Assembly (NCBI RefSeq): GCF_900176305.1 | Contig: NZ_FWXH01000007.1 | Span: 106,022-170,021, forward strand | Reading direction: 5' to 3' | DNA length: 64,000 nucleotides | Source of the DNA: Clostridium acidisoli DSM 12555 | Lineage (GTDB): Bacteria; Bacillota; Clostridia; Clostridiales; Clostridiaceae | In this document: positions 1-8,888 of the stretch, in pieces | Layout of the letters: each line of letters starts with the position of its first letter | Position numbering within the stretch: position 1 is the stretch's first letter | The notes under the pieces: model-generated | Databases searched by the model: none | The model's input: the letters and a program-made list of their open reading frames with translations, nothing else | What the model was told of the DNA's origin: nothing | Made by a program: the position numbers and the translations under genes

Positions 1-2
1 AC

Positions 3-569
3 GTTGTGTTTGGAGGAAAAGGCGTTGGCTTCATGAATATGATCATGTATGCAATACTTACAGTTTTTATATGTGGACTTATGGTTGGAAGGACACCAGA
101 ATTTTTATCTAAGAAAATAGAAGCAAAAGAAATGAAATTAATAGCTCTTGCTATAATAATTCATCCTTTTTTAATACTAATGTTCTCGGCGTTAGCACTG
201 ATTATGCCTCAAGGAGTAAGCGCAATATCGAATCCAGGATTCCATGGATTATCACAAATATTATATCAGTATACGTCATCGGCAGCTAATAATGGATCTG
301 GTTTCGAAGGCTTAGGTGATAATACAGTATTTTGGAATACAACAGCTGGAATAGTAATGCTTTATGGAAGATATTTATCTATGATTATCTTACTTGCTGT
401 GGCAGGTTCACTTTCAGCTAAAAAAGCCATACCAGTAAGCATAGGAACATTTAAGACTGATAATTCTATGTTTGCCATAACATTAATAGTTATTGTCATA
501 ATAATTGGTGCGTTAACATTTTTACCAGCAATGGCACTGGGACCAATTTCAGAACATCTTACGTTATGA
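3..569 (+). CDS. kdpA: KdpA, K+-translocating subunit of the KdpFABC ATPase (3' part only)
   Basis: The frame is open from the window edge, so only the C-terminal ~188 residues are present of a protein usually ~555-600 aa. KdpA is the K+ channel-like subunit of the high-affinity Kdp P-type ATPase in the cytoplasmic membrane. Visible are the family stretch GLMVGRTPEFLSKKIEAKE near the start, several hydrophobic membrane segments, and the conserved GFEGLGDNTVFWN loop region. It is followed 42 bp later by kdpB with a good ribosome-binding site (AAGGAG), as in a standard kdp operon. The promoter and any upstream riboswitch lie outside the window. Confidence 0.95.
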   Translation, partial: VVFGGKGVGFMNMIMYAILTVFICGLMVGRTPEFLSKKIEAKEMKLIALAIIIHPFLILMFSALALIMPQGVSAISNPGFHGLSQILYQYTSSAANNGSGFEGLGDNTVFWNTTAGIVMLYGRYLSMIILLAVAGSLSAKKAIPVSIGTFKTDNSMFAITLIVIVIIIGALTFLPAMALGPISEHLTL

Positions 570-611
570 ATCAAAGTATGACAATAAAGTTTTTTAGAAG
601 GAGATAAGATT

Positions 612-2675
612 ATGAGTAGTAAAGAAGCAAAGTCTAAATTTATTACAAAAAAAATAGCTAAAGAAGCTACTATTGAAGCATTTAAAAAATTAAACCCAAG
701 ATATATGATAAAAAATCCTGTAATGTTTATTGTTGAAATAGGTTTTTTTATATCAATTGTTCTTACCATATTTCCTAATTTATTTGGAGATACAGGAAAT
801 AATTTAAGAATATACAATATTATTGTAGCTGTAATATTATTTATAACAGTATTATTTGCTAATTTCGCAGAGGCAATAGCAGAAGGTCGTGGAAAAGCAC
901 AAGCTGAAAGTTTAAAGAAAACACGTAAAGACACTACTGCAAAACTTTTAGATTCAAATGGCAATATTAAAATAGTTAGTTCAAATGAAGTTAAAAAAGG
1001 CGATATAGTTTTGGTTGAGAATGGTGATATAATTCCAAATGATGGTGAGATTATTGAAGGAATTGCATCTGTAGACGAATCAGCCATAACAGGTGAATCA
1101 GCCCCAGTTATGAAAGAAGCAGGTGGAGATTTCGCGTCTGTAACTGGAGGAACAAAAGTTGTAAGTGATTGGCTTAAGGTAGAGGTAACAGTAACACCAG
1201 GTGAATCTTTTTTAGATAAAATGATTGCACTTGTGGAAGGTGCTTCAAGACAAAAAACTCCGAACGAAGTTGCTCTTAATACATTGCTTGTTAGTTTAAC
1301 CTTGATATTTTTAATTGTAATAGTTACTTTATATCCAATGGCTGGGTATTCAGGGGTAAAAATTCAAATATCAACTTTAGTAGCACTTCTAGTGTGTTTA
1401 ATTCCAACTACTATTGGTGGACTTCTATCTGCTATTGGTATTGCAGGAATGGATAGAGTTACAAGATTTAATGTAATAGCTTTATCAGGTAAAGCAGTTG
1501 AAGCTTGTGGTGATGTTGATACAATGATACTTGACAAAACAGGTACTATTACTTTTGGAAACAGACTTGCATCAGAATTTATACCTGTAGGCGATGCAAA
1601 AATGGAAGCTTTAATTAAATATTCAATTATATCTTCTCTAAAAGATGATACACCAGAAGGTAAATCAATTGTAGAACTAGGAAAAAAATTAGGCAAAGAG
1701 TTAGATTATAAAGAATATGAAGACAGTGATTTTATTGAATTTACGGCTCAAACAAGAATGAGTGGAGTAGATCTTAAAGATGGAACTATTATAAGAAAAG
1801 GTGCTGGTGATTCTATAAAAAATAGAATCAAAGAACTTGGCGGTAAAATACCTTCGGATCTTGAGGAATCCATAAATAGGGTTTCAAAAGCTGGAGGAAC
1901 ACCACTTGTAGTATGTGTAGCAAATAAGATATATGGAGTTATATACCTAAAAGATACAGTGAAACCAGGTCTTGCAGAAAAATTTGTAAGACTTAGAGAG
2001 ATTGGTATAAAGACAGTAATGTGTACTGGGGACAATCCATTAACAGCAGCAACTATTGCTAAAGAGGCCGGTGTAGATGGATTTATTGCAGAATGTAAAC
2101 CAGAAGATAAGATTAAAGCTATAACTGATGAACAAGCACAAGGAAAACTTGTAGCAATGACTGGGGATGGTACTAATGATGCACCAGCATTAGCTAAAGC
2201 AGATGTTGGTCTTGCAATGAATAGTGGAACTACAGCGGCAAAAGAAGCTGCTAACATGGTAGACTTAGATTCTGATCCAACAAAGATATTGGAAATTGTT
2301 GAAATAGGAAAACAACTGCTTATAACTAGAGGAGCATTAACTACTTTTAGTATTGCAAATGATGTAGCAAAATATTTTGCTATAATACCTGCAATATTTA
2401 CAATTGCTATACCTAGAATGCAAATTTTAAATGTAATGGGACTTTCAACTCCTTATAGTGCTATTTTGTCAGCATTAATATTTAATGCAATAATAATACC
2501 TCTTCTAATACCAATTGCAATGAAAGGTGTAAAATATAGACCTATGAAATCAGAAATGATGCTTCTAAGGAATATGATTGTATTTGGACTTGGAGGAATG
2601 ATTGTGCCTTTTATAGGAATTAAAATTATTGATTTAGTTATTACACCAGTAGTTAGAATGTTAAATTTAGGCTAA
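612..2675 (+). CDS. kdpB: KdpB, ATP-hydrolysing subunit of the Kdp K+ pump
   Basis: A 687-residue P-type ATPase, the usual length for KdpB. It couples ATP hydrolysis to K+ entry through KdpA. Motifs in order are the actuator-domain TGES ([10 protein letters not shown], about residue 160), the phosphorylation motif DKTGT (about 305), the nucleotide-binding domain, and the hinge motif [12 protein letters not shown] (about 515), followed by C-terminal membrane helices. The ATG follows AGAAGGAGA with good spacing. It sits between kdpA and kdpC, with a 19-bp gap before the kdpC ATG, so it is co-transcribed. No unusual residue was seen. Confidence 0.97.
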   Translation: MSSKEAKSKFITKKIAKEATIEAFKKLNPRYMIKNPVMFIVEIGFFISIVLTIFPNLFGDTGNNLRIYNIIVAVILFITVLFANFAEAIAEGRGKAQAESLKKTRKDTTAKLLDSNGNIKIVSSNEVKKGDIVLVENGDIIPNDGEIIEGIASVDESAITGESAPVMKEAGGDFASVTGGTKVVSDWLKVEVTVTPGESFLDKMIALVEGASRQKTPNEVALNTLLVSLTLIFLIVIVTLYPMAGYSGVKIQISTLVALLVCLIPTTIGGLLSAIGIAGMDRVTRFNVIALSGKAVEACGDVDTMILDKTGTITFGNRLASEFIPVGDAKMEALIKYSIISSLKDDTPEGKSIVELGKKLGKELDYKEYEDSDFIEFTAQTRMSGVDLKDGTIIRKGAGDSIKNRIKELGGKIPSDLEESINRVSKAGGTPLVVCVANKIYGVIYLKDTVKPGLAEKFVRLREIGIKTVMCTGDNPLTAATIAKEAGVDGFIAECKPEDKIKAITDEQAQGKLVAMTGDGTNDAPALAKADVGLAMNSGTTAAKEAANMVDLDSDPTKILEIVEIGKQLLITRGALTTFSIANDVAKYFAIIPAIFTIAIPRMQILNVMGLSTPYSAILSALIFNAIIIPLLIPIAMKGVKYRPMKSEMMLLRNMIVFGLGGMIVPFIGIKIIDLVITPVVRMLNLG

Positions 2676-2694
2676 TAAGGGAGAAGTGATTTTT

Positions 2695-3315
2695 ATGAAG
2701 TTTCTAAAAAACGCCATTATGTTAAGTGTTGTAATGATTGTATTGTGTGGATTAGTATATCCACTTGCAATTACTGGAATAGGTAAAGTTTTTTTCAGTA
2801 ACAAAGCAAATGGTAGTATAATTAGTTATAAGGGAAAAGAAGTTGGTTCAGCATTACTTGGACAAAATTTTACGGATCCTAGATTTTTTAGAGGAAGAGT
2901 TTCCTCTGTCAACTATAATACCTATACGAAAGCGGATATGAAGCCAGATAAAACAGGCAAGGTAGCTTACAGTGGTGTAGGCTCTGGTTCACAAAATTTA
3001 GCACCTTCAAATAAAGCTTTGAAGGAAAGAGTAGCAAAAGATATTCAAGATTTTTTAAAGAGTCATCCAGGGGTAAAAAAATCAGATATACCTACAGATT
3101 TATTGACAAGTTCAGGTTCAGGGTTAGATCCAGATATAAGCCCAAAAGCTGCTGAAATTCAAATTCCAGCAGTTTCAAAGGCAACTGGTATAAGTAGAGA
3201 TAAACTTCAAAAAATAGTTGATAAATATACTGAAGGCAAAACATTAGGAGTATTAGGTGCTTCAAGAGTAAATGTTTTAAAATTAAATTTAGAGGTAAAT
3301 TCTATGTTAAAATAG
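2695..3315 (+). CDS. kdpC: KdpC, assembly/stabilising subunit of the Kdp ATPase
   Basis: 206 residues from the ATG at 2695. A GTG nine bases upstream is too close to the GGGAGAAG ribosome-binding site to be preferred. One N-terminal membrane helix (about residues 5-28) is followed by an extracytoplasmic domain with the KdpC hallmarks: [16 protein letters not shown], the [11 protein letters not shown] stretch, and a C-terminal region ending [11 protein letters not shown]. KdpC increases the K+/ATP affinity of the KdpFABC complex. Its length and position between kdpB and kdpD are standard. Confidence 0.96.
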   Translation: MKFLKNAIMLSVVMIVLCGLVYPLAITGIGKVFFSNKANGSIISYKGKEVGSALLGQNFTDPRFFRGRVSSVNYNTYTKADMKPDKTGKVAYSGVGSGSQNLAPSNKALKERVAKDIQDFLKSHPGVKKSDIPTDLLTSSGSGLDPDISPKAAEIQIPAVSKATGISRDKLQKIVDKYTEGKTLGVLGASRVNVLKLNLEVNSMLK

Positions 3316-3361
3316 ATATGAATACAGTTATTAACATAATACAGAATAGGAGGTGATTTGA

Positions 3362-6109
3362 ATCTATAATAACGAAAGACCAGATCCTAATGTTATTTTA
3401 AGCACAGTTCAAAAGATAGAAAGCAAAAAGCATAAAGGAAAACTAAAAATATTTTTTGGATATGCAGCAGGTGTTGGAAAAACATATACAATGCTAAGAG
3501 AGGCACATGACTTAAAAGAAATTGGAAAAGATGTGGTCATTGGGTATATCGAACCTCATGCAAGAAAAGGGACTATTTCACTATTGAATGGAATAGAGTC
3601 TATTGGGATAAAAGAGATTTTATATAAGGGAATTAAATTTAGGGAATTTGATTTAGATAAAGCACTTAAAAGAAAACCTAAAATTATATTAGTAGACGAA
3701 CTAGCACATACAAATGTTAATGGGCAAAGATATAAAAAAAGATGGCAAGATATCGAAGAACTTTTAAATGCAGGTATTGATGTATACACTACTCTAAATG
3801 TTCAGCATATTGAGAGTTTAAATGATGTAGTTGCTACTATAACGAGAGTAACGGTAAGAGAAACAATACCAGATAAAGTTTTTGATGATGCGGATAAAGT
3901 TGAATTAATTGATATTGAACCTGAGGAACTTTTAAAGCGATTTAGTGAAGGGAAAATATACAGCAAAGAGCAGACAAAAAAAGCATTTAACAATTTTTTT
4001 ACAAAAAACAATCTCTATGCACTTAGAGAAATTGCTTTAAGGAGAACTGCTGATAGGGTAAGTTATGAAGTTGAGAGTGCCAGATTATCAAAGGGGCAGA
4101 TTACAGTTATGCCAACTTCAGATCAAATACTTGCTTGTATCAGTACATCGCCATCTTCACTGAGGGTAATTAGGACTGCAGCAAGATTTGCAGAAGCTTT
4201 TCATACAAAATGGATAGTTTTGTATGTTGAGACAACTAAATTTCAAAAACTAACGGCGGAAGATAAAGAGAGGTTAAATTCATATATTAATTTGGCAGAG
4301 CAACTTGGTGGTGAAGTAGTTACAGCATATGGGGATGATGTAGCTATGGAAATAATAGAATATGCTGAATTTAGGAATATAACTAAAATTATTATAGGAA
4401 AAAACAACAAGGTAACTAGTAAGATACTCCATTTTTATGCTAGAGACATCGTAGATAAACTTATGAATTCAAATTCCTATATTGATGTATATGTTGTACC
4501 TAACGCAGAGTGTGAAAACAAAAATATAAGAAAAAAATTAAATACAAATGTGAAATTATCTATATCTTTTCAAGACATAATTAAGGCAATTTTAGTAATG
4601 TGCAATGTTACAATAATTTCTAAGATTTTTGATATATTTGGATTTGCTTCTACAAATATGATTATGGTATATATTTTGGGTGTTATAATAGTTTATATGG
4701 CAACTACAGGTTATTTAGCGGGAATAATATCATCAATTATAGGTGTGCTTAGTTTCAATTATTTATTTACAGAACCCAAATATTCATTTGAATTTTATGA
4801 TAAAAGTTACTTAGCCACATTTCCAATAATGCTTATAGTTGCATTAATAATAGGAACTCTTACTAATAGAGTTCAAACTGAGGTTAGAAAATCTTCAGAT
4901 AGAGAAAAACTGACACAAACTTTATATCGGATAAGTAGAAAACTTCTCAGTGCAACTAGCAATGCAGATGTGGTAACTGTAGGAATAAAATATATTTCAA
5001 GACTTATAGGGAGAACTGTTATATGTTATGTCTTTGAAAATGAAAAGTTGTCAGCTCCATTTATATATAACAGTGATAAAAGCAAAAATTATAATAATAT
5101 TTTGGATAAAGAGGAGCAGGCGGCAGCTCAATGGACATTTTTAAATAAAAAGGAATCTGGCTCTGGAACGGATACCTTTTATGGGGCTAAAGGTTATTAT
5201 ATGCCTATAAAAGGGAAAAAAAACATATTGGGAGTTATAGGGATTTCATGTATAGATGGTAAGCTTGAGCCTGAACAAAAGTTTGTTTTTGAAACAGTTA
5301 CAAGTCAAATGTCCATAGCTCTTGAGAGAGAAATTTTTTCAAAGGAGCAAGAAACCTCAAAAATTGAAATTGAGAGAGAACGGCTTAGGAGTAATCTTTT
5401 AAGATCTATTTCACATGACTTAAGAAGTCCATTAGCTGGAATAAAAGGTGCAGTTAGTACCATTTTGGAGAATGGGGATCTTATTTCGAAAGAAACAGAG
5501 AAGAAACTTCTTAAAGGAATGTATGATGATACAGAATGGCTGATTAGATTAGTAGAAAATTTACTTAGTATGACGCGCTTTGATGAAGGAAAAATGGAAA
5601 TTAGAAAAAATATTGAGGTAGTAGAGGAAGTTGTATATGAAGCTGTTCAACGAAGTTCTAAGCAGTTTAAAAACCATAAGATAAAGGTAAATGTTCCAGA
5701 TAAATTAATATTAGTGGCAATGGATGGCAGCTTAATAGAACAGGTATTAATAAATTTAATTGATAATGCAGTTAAATATTCACCAAAGCAATCCTTAATA
5801 ATTGTAAACTTATATGAAAAAAATAAAGATGTGATATTTGAGGTTATTGATAACGGCACAGGAATACCTAAAAAAATACTTCCACACATATTTGACAGAT
5901 TCTTTACCGATGGAAATAATGTGTCAGATTCAAGACGTGGCGTTGGACTAGGGCTTGCTATTTGTAAGTCTATAGTGGAGGCACATGATGGTAGAATAAA
6001 GGCTCTTAATAGAAAAGATGGTGGAGCTATTTTTAGATTTAATATACCAGAAAGTAATGCAATGGAAAACAAAAATAATCTTTTAGGAGTTGAGAAGGAT
6101 GGGAAATAA
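3362..6109 (+). CDS. kdpD: KdpD, sensor histidine kinase for K+ limitation (non-canonical start)
   Basis: About 915 residues if read from 3362. Order: N-terminal KdpD domain with Walker A GYAAGVGKT and Walker B DELAHTN, a universal-stress-like domain, four membrane helices (about 4580-4870), a GAF-like domain, the phosphoacceptor motif SISHDLRSPLAG, and a C-terminal ATPase domain (DNAVKYS, DNGTGIPKK, GVGLGLAICKS). The first in-frame ATG (3491) lies after Walker A and would remove it, yet the frame is open back to a TGA at 3359 and reads NNERPDPNVIL, typical of KdpD N-termini. No in-frame ATG, GTG or TTG precedes 3491. A strong AGGAGGTGAT (3348-3357) precedes a TTG (3358) in another frame and an ATC (3362) in frame. 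Either ATC initiates or there is an extra base near 3364. Confidence 0.9.
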   Translation: MYNNERPDPNVILSTVQKIESKKHKGKLKIFFGYAAGVGKTYTMLREAHDLKEIGKDVVIGYIEPHARKGTISLLNGIESIGIKEILYKGIKFREFDLDKALKRKPKIILVDELAHTNVNGQRYKKRWQDIEELLNAGIDVYTTLNVQHIESLNDVVATITRVTVRETIPDKVFDDADKVELIDIEPEELLKRFSEGKIYSKEQTKKAFNNFFTKNNLYALREIALRRTADRVSYEVESARLSKGQITVMPTSDQILACISTSPSSLRVIRTAARFAEAFHTKWIVLYVETTKFQKLTAEDKERLNSYINLAEQLGGEVVTAYGDDVAMEIIEYAEFRNITKIIIGKNNKVTSKILHFYARDIVDKLMNSNSYIDVYVVPNAECENKNIRKKLNTNVKLSISFQDIIKAILVMCNVTIISKIFDIFGFASTNMIMVYILGVIIVYMATTGYLAGIISSIIGVLSFNYLFTEPKYSFEFYDKSYLATFPIMLIVALIIGTLTNRVQTEVRKSSDREKLTQTLYRISRKLLSATSNADVVTVGIKYISRLIGRTVICYVFENEKLSAPFIYNSDKSKNYNNILDKEEQAAAQWTFLNKKESGSGTDTFYGAKGYYMPIKGKKNILGVIGISCIDGKLEPEQKFVFETVTSQMSIALEREIFSKEQETSKIEIERERLRSNLLRSISHDLRSPLAGIKGAVSTILENGDLISKETEKKLLKGMYDDTEWLIRLVENLLSMTRFDEGKMEIRKNIEVVEEVVYEAVQRSSKQFKNHKIKVNVPDKLILVAMDGSLIEQVLINLIDNAVKYSPKQSLIIVNLYEKNKDVIFEVIDNGTGIPKKILPHIFDRFFTDGNNVSDSRRGVGLGLAICKSIVEAHDGRIKALNRKDGGAIFRFNIPESNAMENKNNLLGVEKDGK

Positions 6110-6797
6110 ACTGTATATACTGGTGGTTGAAGATGATAAGCCAATAAGAAATTTTATTTCAGCATCCTTATTGGCTCAAGGTTATAAGTACGTTGAAACA
6201 GATAAAGGAAATGAAGCAGTTGCTCTTTCTATGTCACATAATCCAGATCTTATAATACTTGATTTAGGTCTTCCAGATATTGATGGACTAAAGGTTATAA
6301 GTAAGATTAGAGAGTGGTCTAAAGTGCCAATAATAGTTGTTTCAGCTAGAGAAAATGAAAGACAGAAAGTGGAAGCGCTAGATTTAGGAGCAGATGATTA
6401 TCTTACGAAGCCCTTTGGAATTGGCGAACTCCTAGCGAGGGTAAGAGTGGCACTCAGGCATGTTATATCTGGCCAATCTGAAGATGAAGATATTAAATTT
6501 TTCAATGTAAAAAAGCTGTATGTAGATTTTATTAAAAGAAAAGTAACGATAGATAATGTAGAAGTGCATCTAACACCTATAGAATACAAAATAATGTTAT
6601 TATTATGTAAATATCCTGGCAGAGTTCTTACGCATAATTTTATAATTCGCGAAATATGGGGATCATCCATTGGAAGTGAAACAAAATCTCTAAGAGTTTT
6701 TATGGCAAGTCTTAGAAGAAAAATAGAAAAGAATCCAGCTGAGCCAGAATACATTTATACAGAAGTTGGAGTTGGATATAGATTAATTGATGAATAA
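6099..6797 (+). CDS. kdpE: KdpE, OmpR-family response regulator
   Basis: 232 residues from the ATG at 6099, overlapping the end of kdpD by 11 bp. AGGAG at 6085-6089 favours this ATG over the TTG at 6090. The receiver domain has the acidic pocket VVEDDK, the phosphoacceptor in LIILDLGLPDIDG, and the conserved Lys in DDYLTKPF. The C-terminal winged helix (about residues 130-230) ends with YTEVGVGYRLID, typical of OmpR/PhoB DNA-binding domains. It is the partner of KdpD and is expected to activate the kdp promoter, which is outside the window. Confidence 0.95.
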   Translation: MGNKLYILVVEDDKPIRNFISASLLAQGYKYVETDKGNEAVALSMSHNPDLIILDLGLPDIDGLKVISKIREWSKVPIIVVSARENERQKVEALDLGADDYLTKPFGIGELLARVRVALRHVISGQSEDEDIKFFNVKKLYVDFIKRKVTIDNVEVHLTPIEYKIMLLLCKYPGRVLTHNFIIREIWGSSIGSETKSLRVFMASLRRKIEKNPAEPEYIYTEVGVGYRLIDE

Positions 6798-6855
6798 TTT
6801 GTAAAATTGTAATAATATAACTGGACAGAAGTGCTATAATAAAACTAGATATTTA

Positions 6856-6968
6856 AATCACTAACGTTACCGCATAAGTAAGGAACTTAAATTTTTAATT
6901 TATAGCGAATAACTTACTTCAATTAAAATTGAAGGAGAGCTAAAAAACTCCTACGGATGCTAGCGATT
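6856..6968 (+). ncRNA. Structured 5' leader of ctc (candidate cis-regulatory RNA)
   Basis: This 216-bp gap between kdpE and ctc shows RNA-like structure. AATCACTA (6856-6863) can pair with TAGCGATT (6961-6968) through one A-C mismatch, closing a multibranch structure. Inside are AAGTAAG (6876-6882) with CTTACTT (6913-6919), a small CAATT/AATTG hairpin, and AGGAG (6933-6937) with CTCCT (6948-6952). The 3' part TACGGATGCTAGCGA recurs upstream of the gene at 37389. I could not match it to a known riboswitch class. Confidence 0.4.
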
Positions 6969-7013
6969 CAAACATTAAAAATGGCTTATAAAAGCTAAGA
7001 GGAGTGATTTATT

Positions 7014-7604
7014 ATGGAACAAATAGTTTTAGATGTAGAACAAAGAATACAAAAGACAAAGAAATTTAAAGAAGATGGTTTTATAGCAGGTGTAATTTAT
7101 GGTGGCAATGCTGAAAATACAAAATCTGTGAAAATTCAAGAAGTATCTCTAAAGAAAATTCTTTCTAAGCATGGATCAAATGTAAAATTGTGGGTTAAAT
7201 ATGGAGATGAAAAAAAATTTGGATTTATTAAAGAAATTCAGAGAGAACCTCTTACAAACAAGATTATACATATAGATGTACAACTTGTATCTAAAGATCA
7301 AAATATAAAGATGCAAATTCCTATTGTGTTTAAAGGTGAAGAAGAATTAAAAGCAAATCAATTACAAATTCAAGCTCATAAATCAGATGTAGAAGTTTTA
7401 GGAAAAATAGATTTAATGCCAGAAGTAGTGTATGTTGATGTTTCTAAGAAAAATGCTGGTGATACTATTGTTTTTGAAGACTTTAATTTGGACAAGAATA
7501 TAAAAGCACATGATAAAGAAGATGAAATATACGCTACTATAACCAAGTTAATAATTGAAGAAGAAACTGAAGATGAAGCCGAGGAAACTAAAACAGAAGA
7601 ATAA
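7014..7604 (+). CDS. ctc: Ribosomal protein bL25, Ctc (general-stress) form
   Basis: 196 residues, the long Ctc/TL5 type: an N-terminal L25 domain that binds 5S rRNA (about residues 1-92) and a C-terminal TL5-like beta domain (about 93-180), ending in an acidic Glu-rich tail. The start follows AAGAGGAGTGATTT. In Bacillus, Ctc is a stress-induced 5S rRNA-binding protein. Here it is a single-gene unit, with the structured leader upstream and a terminator just downstream. Confidence 0.93.
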   Translation: MEQIVLDVEQRIQKTKKFKEDGFIAGVIYGGNAENTKSVKIQEVSLKKILSKHGSNVKLWVKYGDEKKFGFIKEIQREPLTNKIIHIDVQLVSKDQNIKMQIPIVFKGEEELKANQLQIQAHKSDVEVLGKIDLMPEVVYVDVSKKNAGDTIVFEDFNLDKNIKAHDKEDEIYATITKLIIEEETEDEAEETKTEE

Positions 7605-7638
7605 TTCATAAGCACATAAAATGATATAAATAAGAAAG

Positions 7639-7673
7639 AACCTGAATTAGAAAATCTGATTCGGTTTTTTTTT
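7639..7673 (+). terminator. Intrinsic terminator of ctc
   Basis: AACCTGAAT pairs with ATTCGGTT across an ~10-nt loop, followed by a run of T. It lies 35 bp after the ctc stop codon. Confidence 0.8.
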
Positions 7674-7713
7674 ATTAATAAAAACGCTATAAAACTTACA
7701 GCCATATATATTG

Positions 7714-7741
7714 TTGACAATATAATAGTATAAACTATAAT
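7714..7741 (+). promoter_or_regulatory. Sigma-A-type promoter of the cobalamin operon
   Basis: TTGACA (7714-7719) and TATAAT (7736-7741) are separated by 16 bp, directly upstream of the cobalamin riboswitch. Confidence 0.75.
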
Positions 7742-7744
7742 AAA

Positions 7745-7915
7745 TATAGGTAATATAAAATTAAATATGAAAAGGCATGAAGGAATGTGGTTTAAATCCA
7801 CAACAGCCCCCGCTACTGTAAGTATTGATGAAGGATACATTATCACTCGGATTTTTCTGGGGAAGAGTATCATTAAGATGAAGTACAAGTCAGGATATTT
7901 TGTGTTTTTTCGTGA
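7745..7915 (+). promoter_or_regulatory. Cobalamin riboswitch
   Basis: Class signatures are present in order: GGAATGTGGTTTAAATCCAC, then ACAGCCCCCGCTACTGTAA (the B12 box core), a variable arm, CTGGGGAAG, and AAGTCAGGA near 7896-7904. The aptamer is followed at 7985-8012 by a terminator hairpin, so the likely mechanism is premature termination when adenosylcobalamin or a related corrinoid is bound. The boundaries are approximate. Confidence 0.95.
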
Positions 7916-7984
7916 AGTTTCTACCTTCGGAGGGAGGGTAAAGGATTATATAGCGTTATACTTTTGTATGACAATTTACACTTT

Positions 7985-8012
7985 ACCGGACTTTTGTCCG
8001 GTATATTTTTTT
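7985..8012 (+). terminator. Riboswitch expression-platform terminator
   Basis: ACCGGA pairs with TCCGGT around CTTTTG, followed by ATATTTTTTT. It ends 10 bases before the ecfT start codon, so it gates the whole ECF operon. Confidence 0.85.
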
Positions 8013-8021
8013 GGAGGAAAT

Positions 8022-8888
8022 ATGAATGAAAATTTAAAAGGCATGCATGTGTCTTCAGTAATATTATTAAATATGATTTTATGTATTTTAATAATATGTT
8101 CTGATAATCCTTTAATTTTGTTTGGTTTATCAGTGATTATGATTTATATATTTATAAGGAGTAGAAGGTTAAAGGTTATTAAGAAAAGTATTATGTATTT
8201 TTTCCCATTTGCAATAATAACAGTCATTATTAATCTTATCTTTGTAAATGAAGGAAACATTGTAATTCTAACTGTGTTTAACAGGATAATAACCATTGAA
8301 GCTCTAATATATTCTTTAACACTTTCATTTAAGCTTTTACTTGTAATTTTTGTGTTTGCAATGTTTCAGGTAATGATTGACTCTGATAAAGCAATTTCTT
8401 TTTTTTCTAAGATTGTACCTAAAACTACACTTACAATGATGATTGCACTTAAGCTTTTTCCTTCTATGCAAAAAAGGATGAATAACTTGAAAGATATATA
8501 CAGTATTAGAGGGGTTAATTTTGAAACAAAGGGTATAAAAGATGTGATAAGAAATCTTAAACCTCTTTTTTCTGTAATACTTGAGGATTCATTAGAAAAT
8601 TCTTTTGATATCGGGGAAGCTGCTTATATTAGAGGATTTTTAAGTAATAAGAGAACAATATATGATAGAAAGCATTTAAATAAAGGAGACTATGCAATAT
8701 CAATTTCAGTAATTTTAATTTTAATTATATTTTTAACTTTTAAGTTTTTAGGTATGGATAATTTTAATGCTTACTATGGAATAAATCTAAGGAATATAGT
8801 AGACACAGCAAGTTCTGTAATCTTTGTATCACTTATCCTATTAACATTTGAATTACACTTAGTTTTTTATGAGGAGAAAATAAAATGA
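8022..8888 (+). CDS. ecfT: EcfT, transmembrane coupling subunit of an ECF vitamin transporter
   Basis: 288 residues from the ATG at 8022, which follows TTGGAGGAAA. The open frame extends upstream to 7767, but that part is riboswitch and terminator, not protein. There are four to six membrane helices and two cytoplasmic Arg-Gly motifs (SIRGVN and AYIRGFL), the coupling-helix signatures by which EcfT engages the ATPase grooves. The stop overlaps the ecfA start (ATGA-type). The riboswitch implies cobalamin or a cobalamin precursor as substrate. Confidence 0.88.
   Translation: MNENLKGMHVSSVILLNMILCILIICSDNPLILFGLSVIMIYIFIRSRRLKVIKKSIMYFFPFAIITVIINLIFVNEGNIVILTVFNRIITIEALIYSLTLSFKLLLVIFVFAMFQVMIDSDKAISFFSKIVPKTTLTMMIALKLFPSMQKRMNNLKDIYSIRGVNFETKGIKDVIRNLKPLFSVILEDSLENSFDIGEAAYIRGFLSNKRTIYDRKHLNKGDYAISISVILILIIFLTFKFLGMDNFNAYYGINLRNIVDTASSVIFVSLILLTFELHLVFYEEKIK

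Noticed and set aside
3358..3370. Programmed +1 frameshift like prfB at kdpD
   Set aside because: CTA followed by TAA does not give good re-pairing of the Leu tRNA after slippage; a single-base error or ATC start is simpler. Kept only as an option.
3491..3493. First ATG as the kdpD start
   Set aside because: It would delete the Walker A motif and the conserved N-terminal residues that are encoded upstream in the same frame.
6798..7013. c-di-AMP (ydaO) riboswitch upstream of ctc
   Set aside because: The aptamer signatures (GGGAACCA, GGGGUGAAU and CCCGAA-like parts) are not present.
7767..8021. Open frame extending EcfT upstream to 7767
   Set aside because: It lies in the cobalamin riboswitch and its terminator; the ATG at 8022 has its own ribosome-binding site and the family length.
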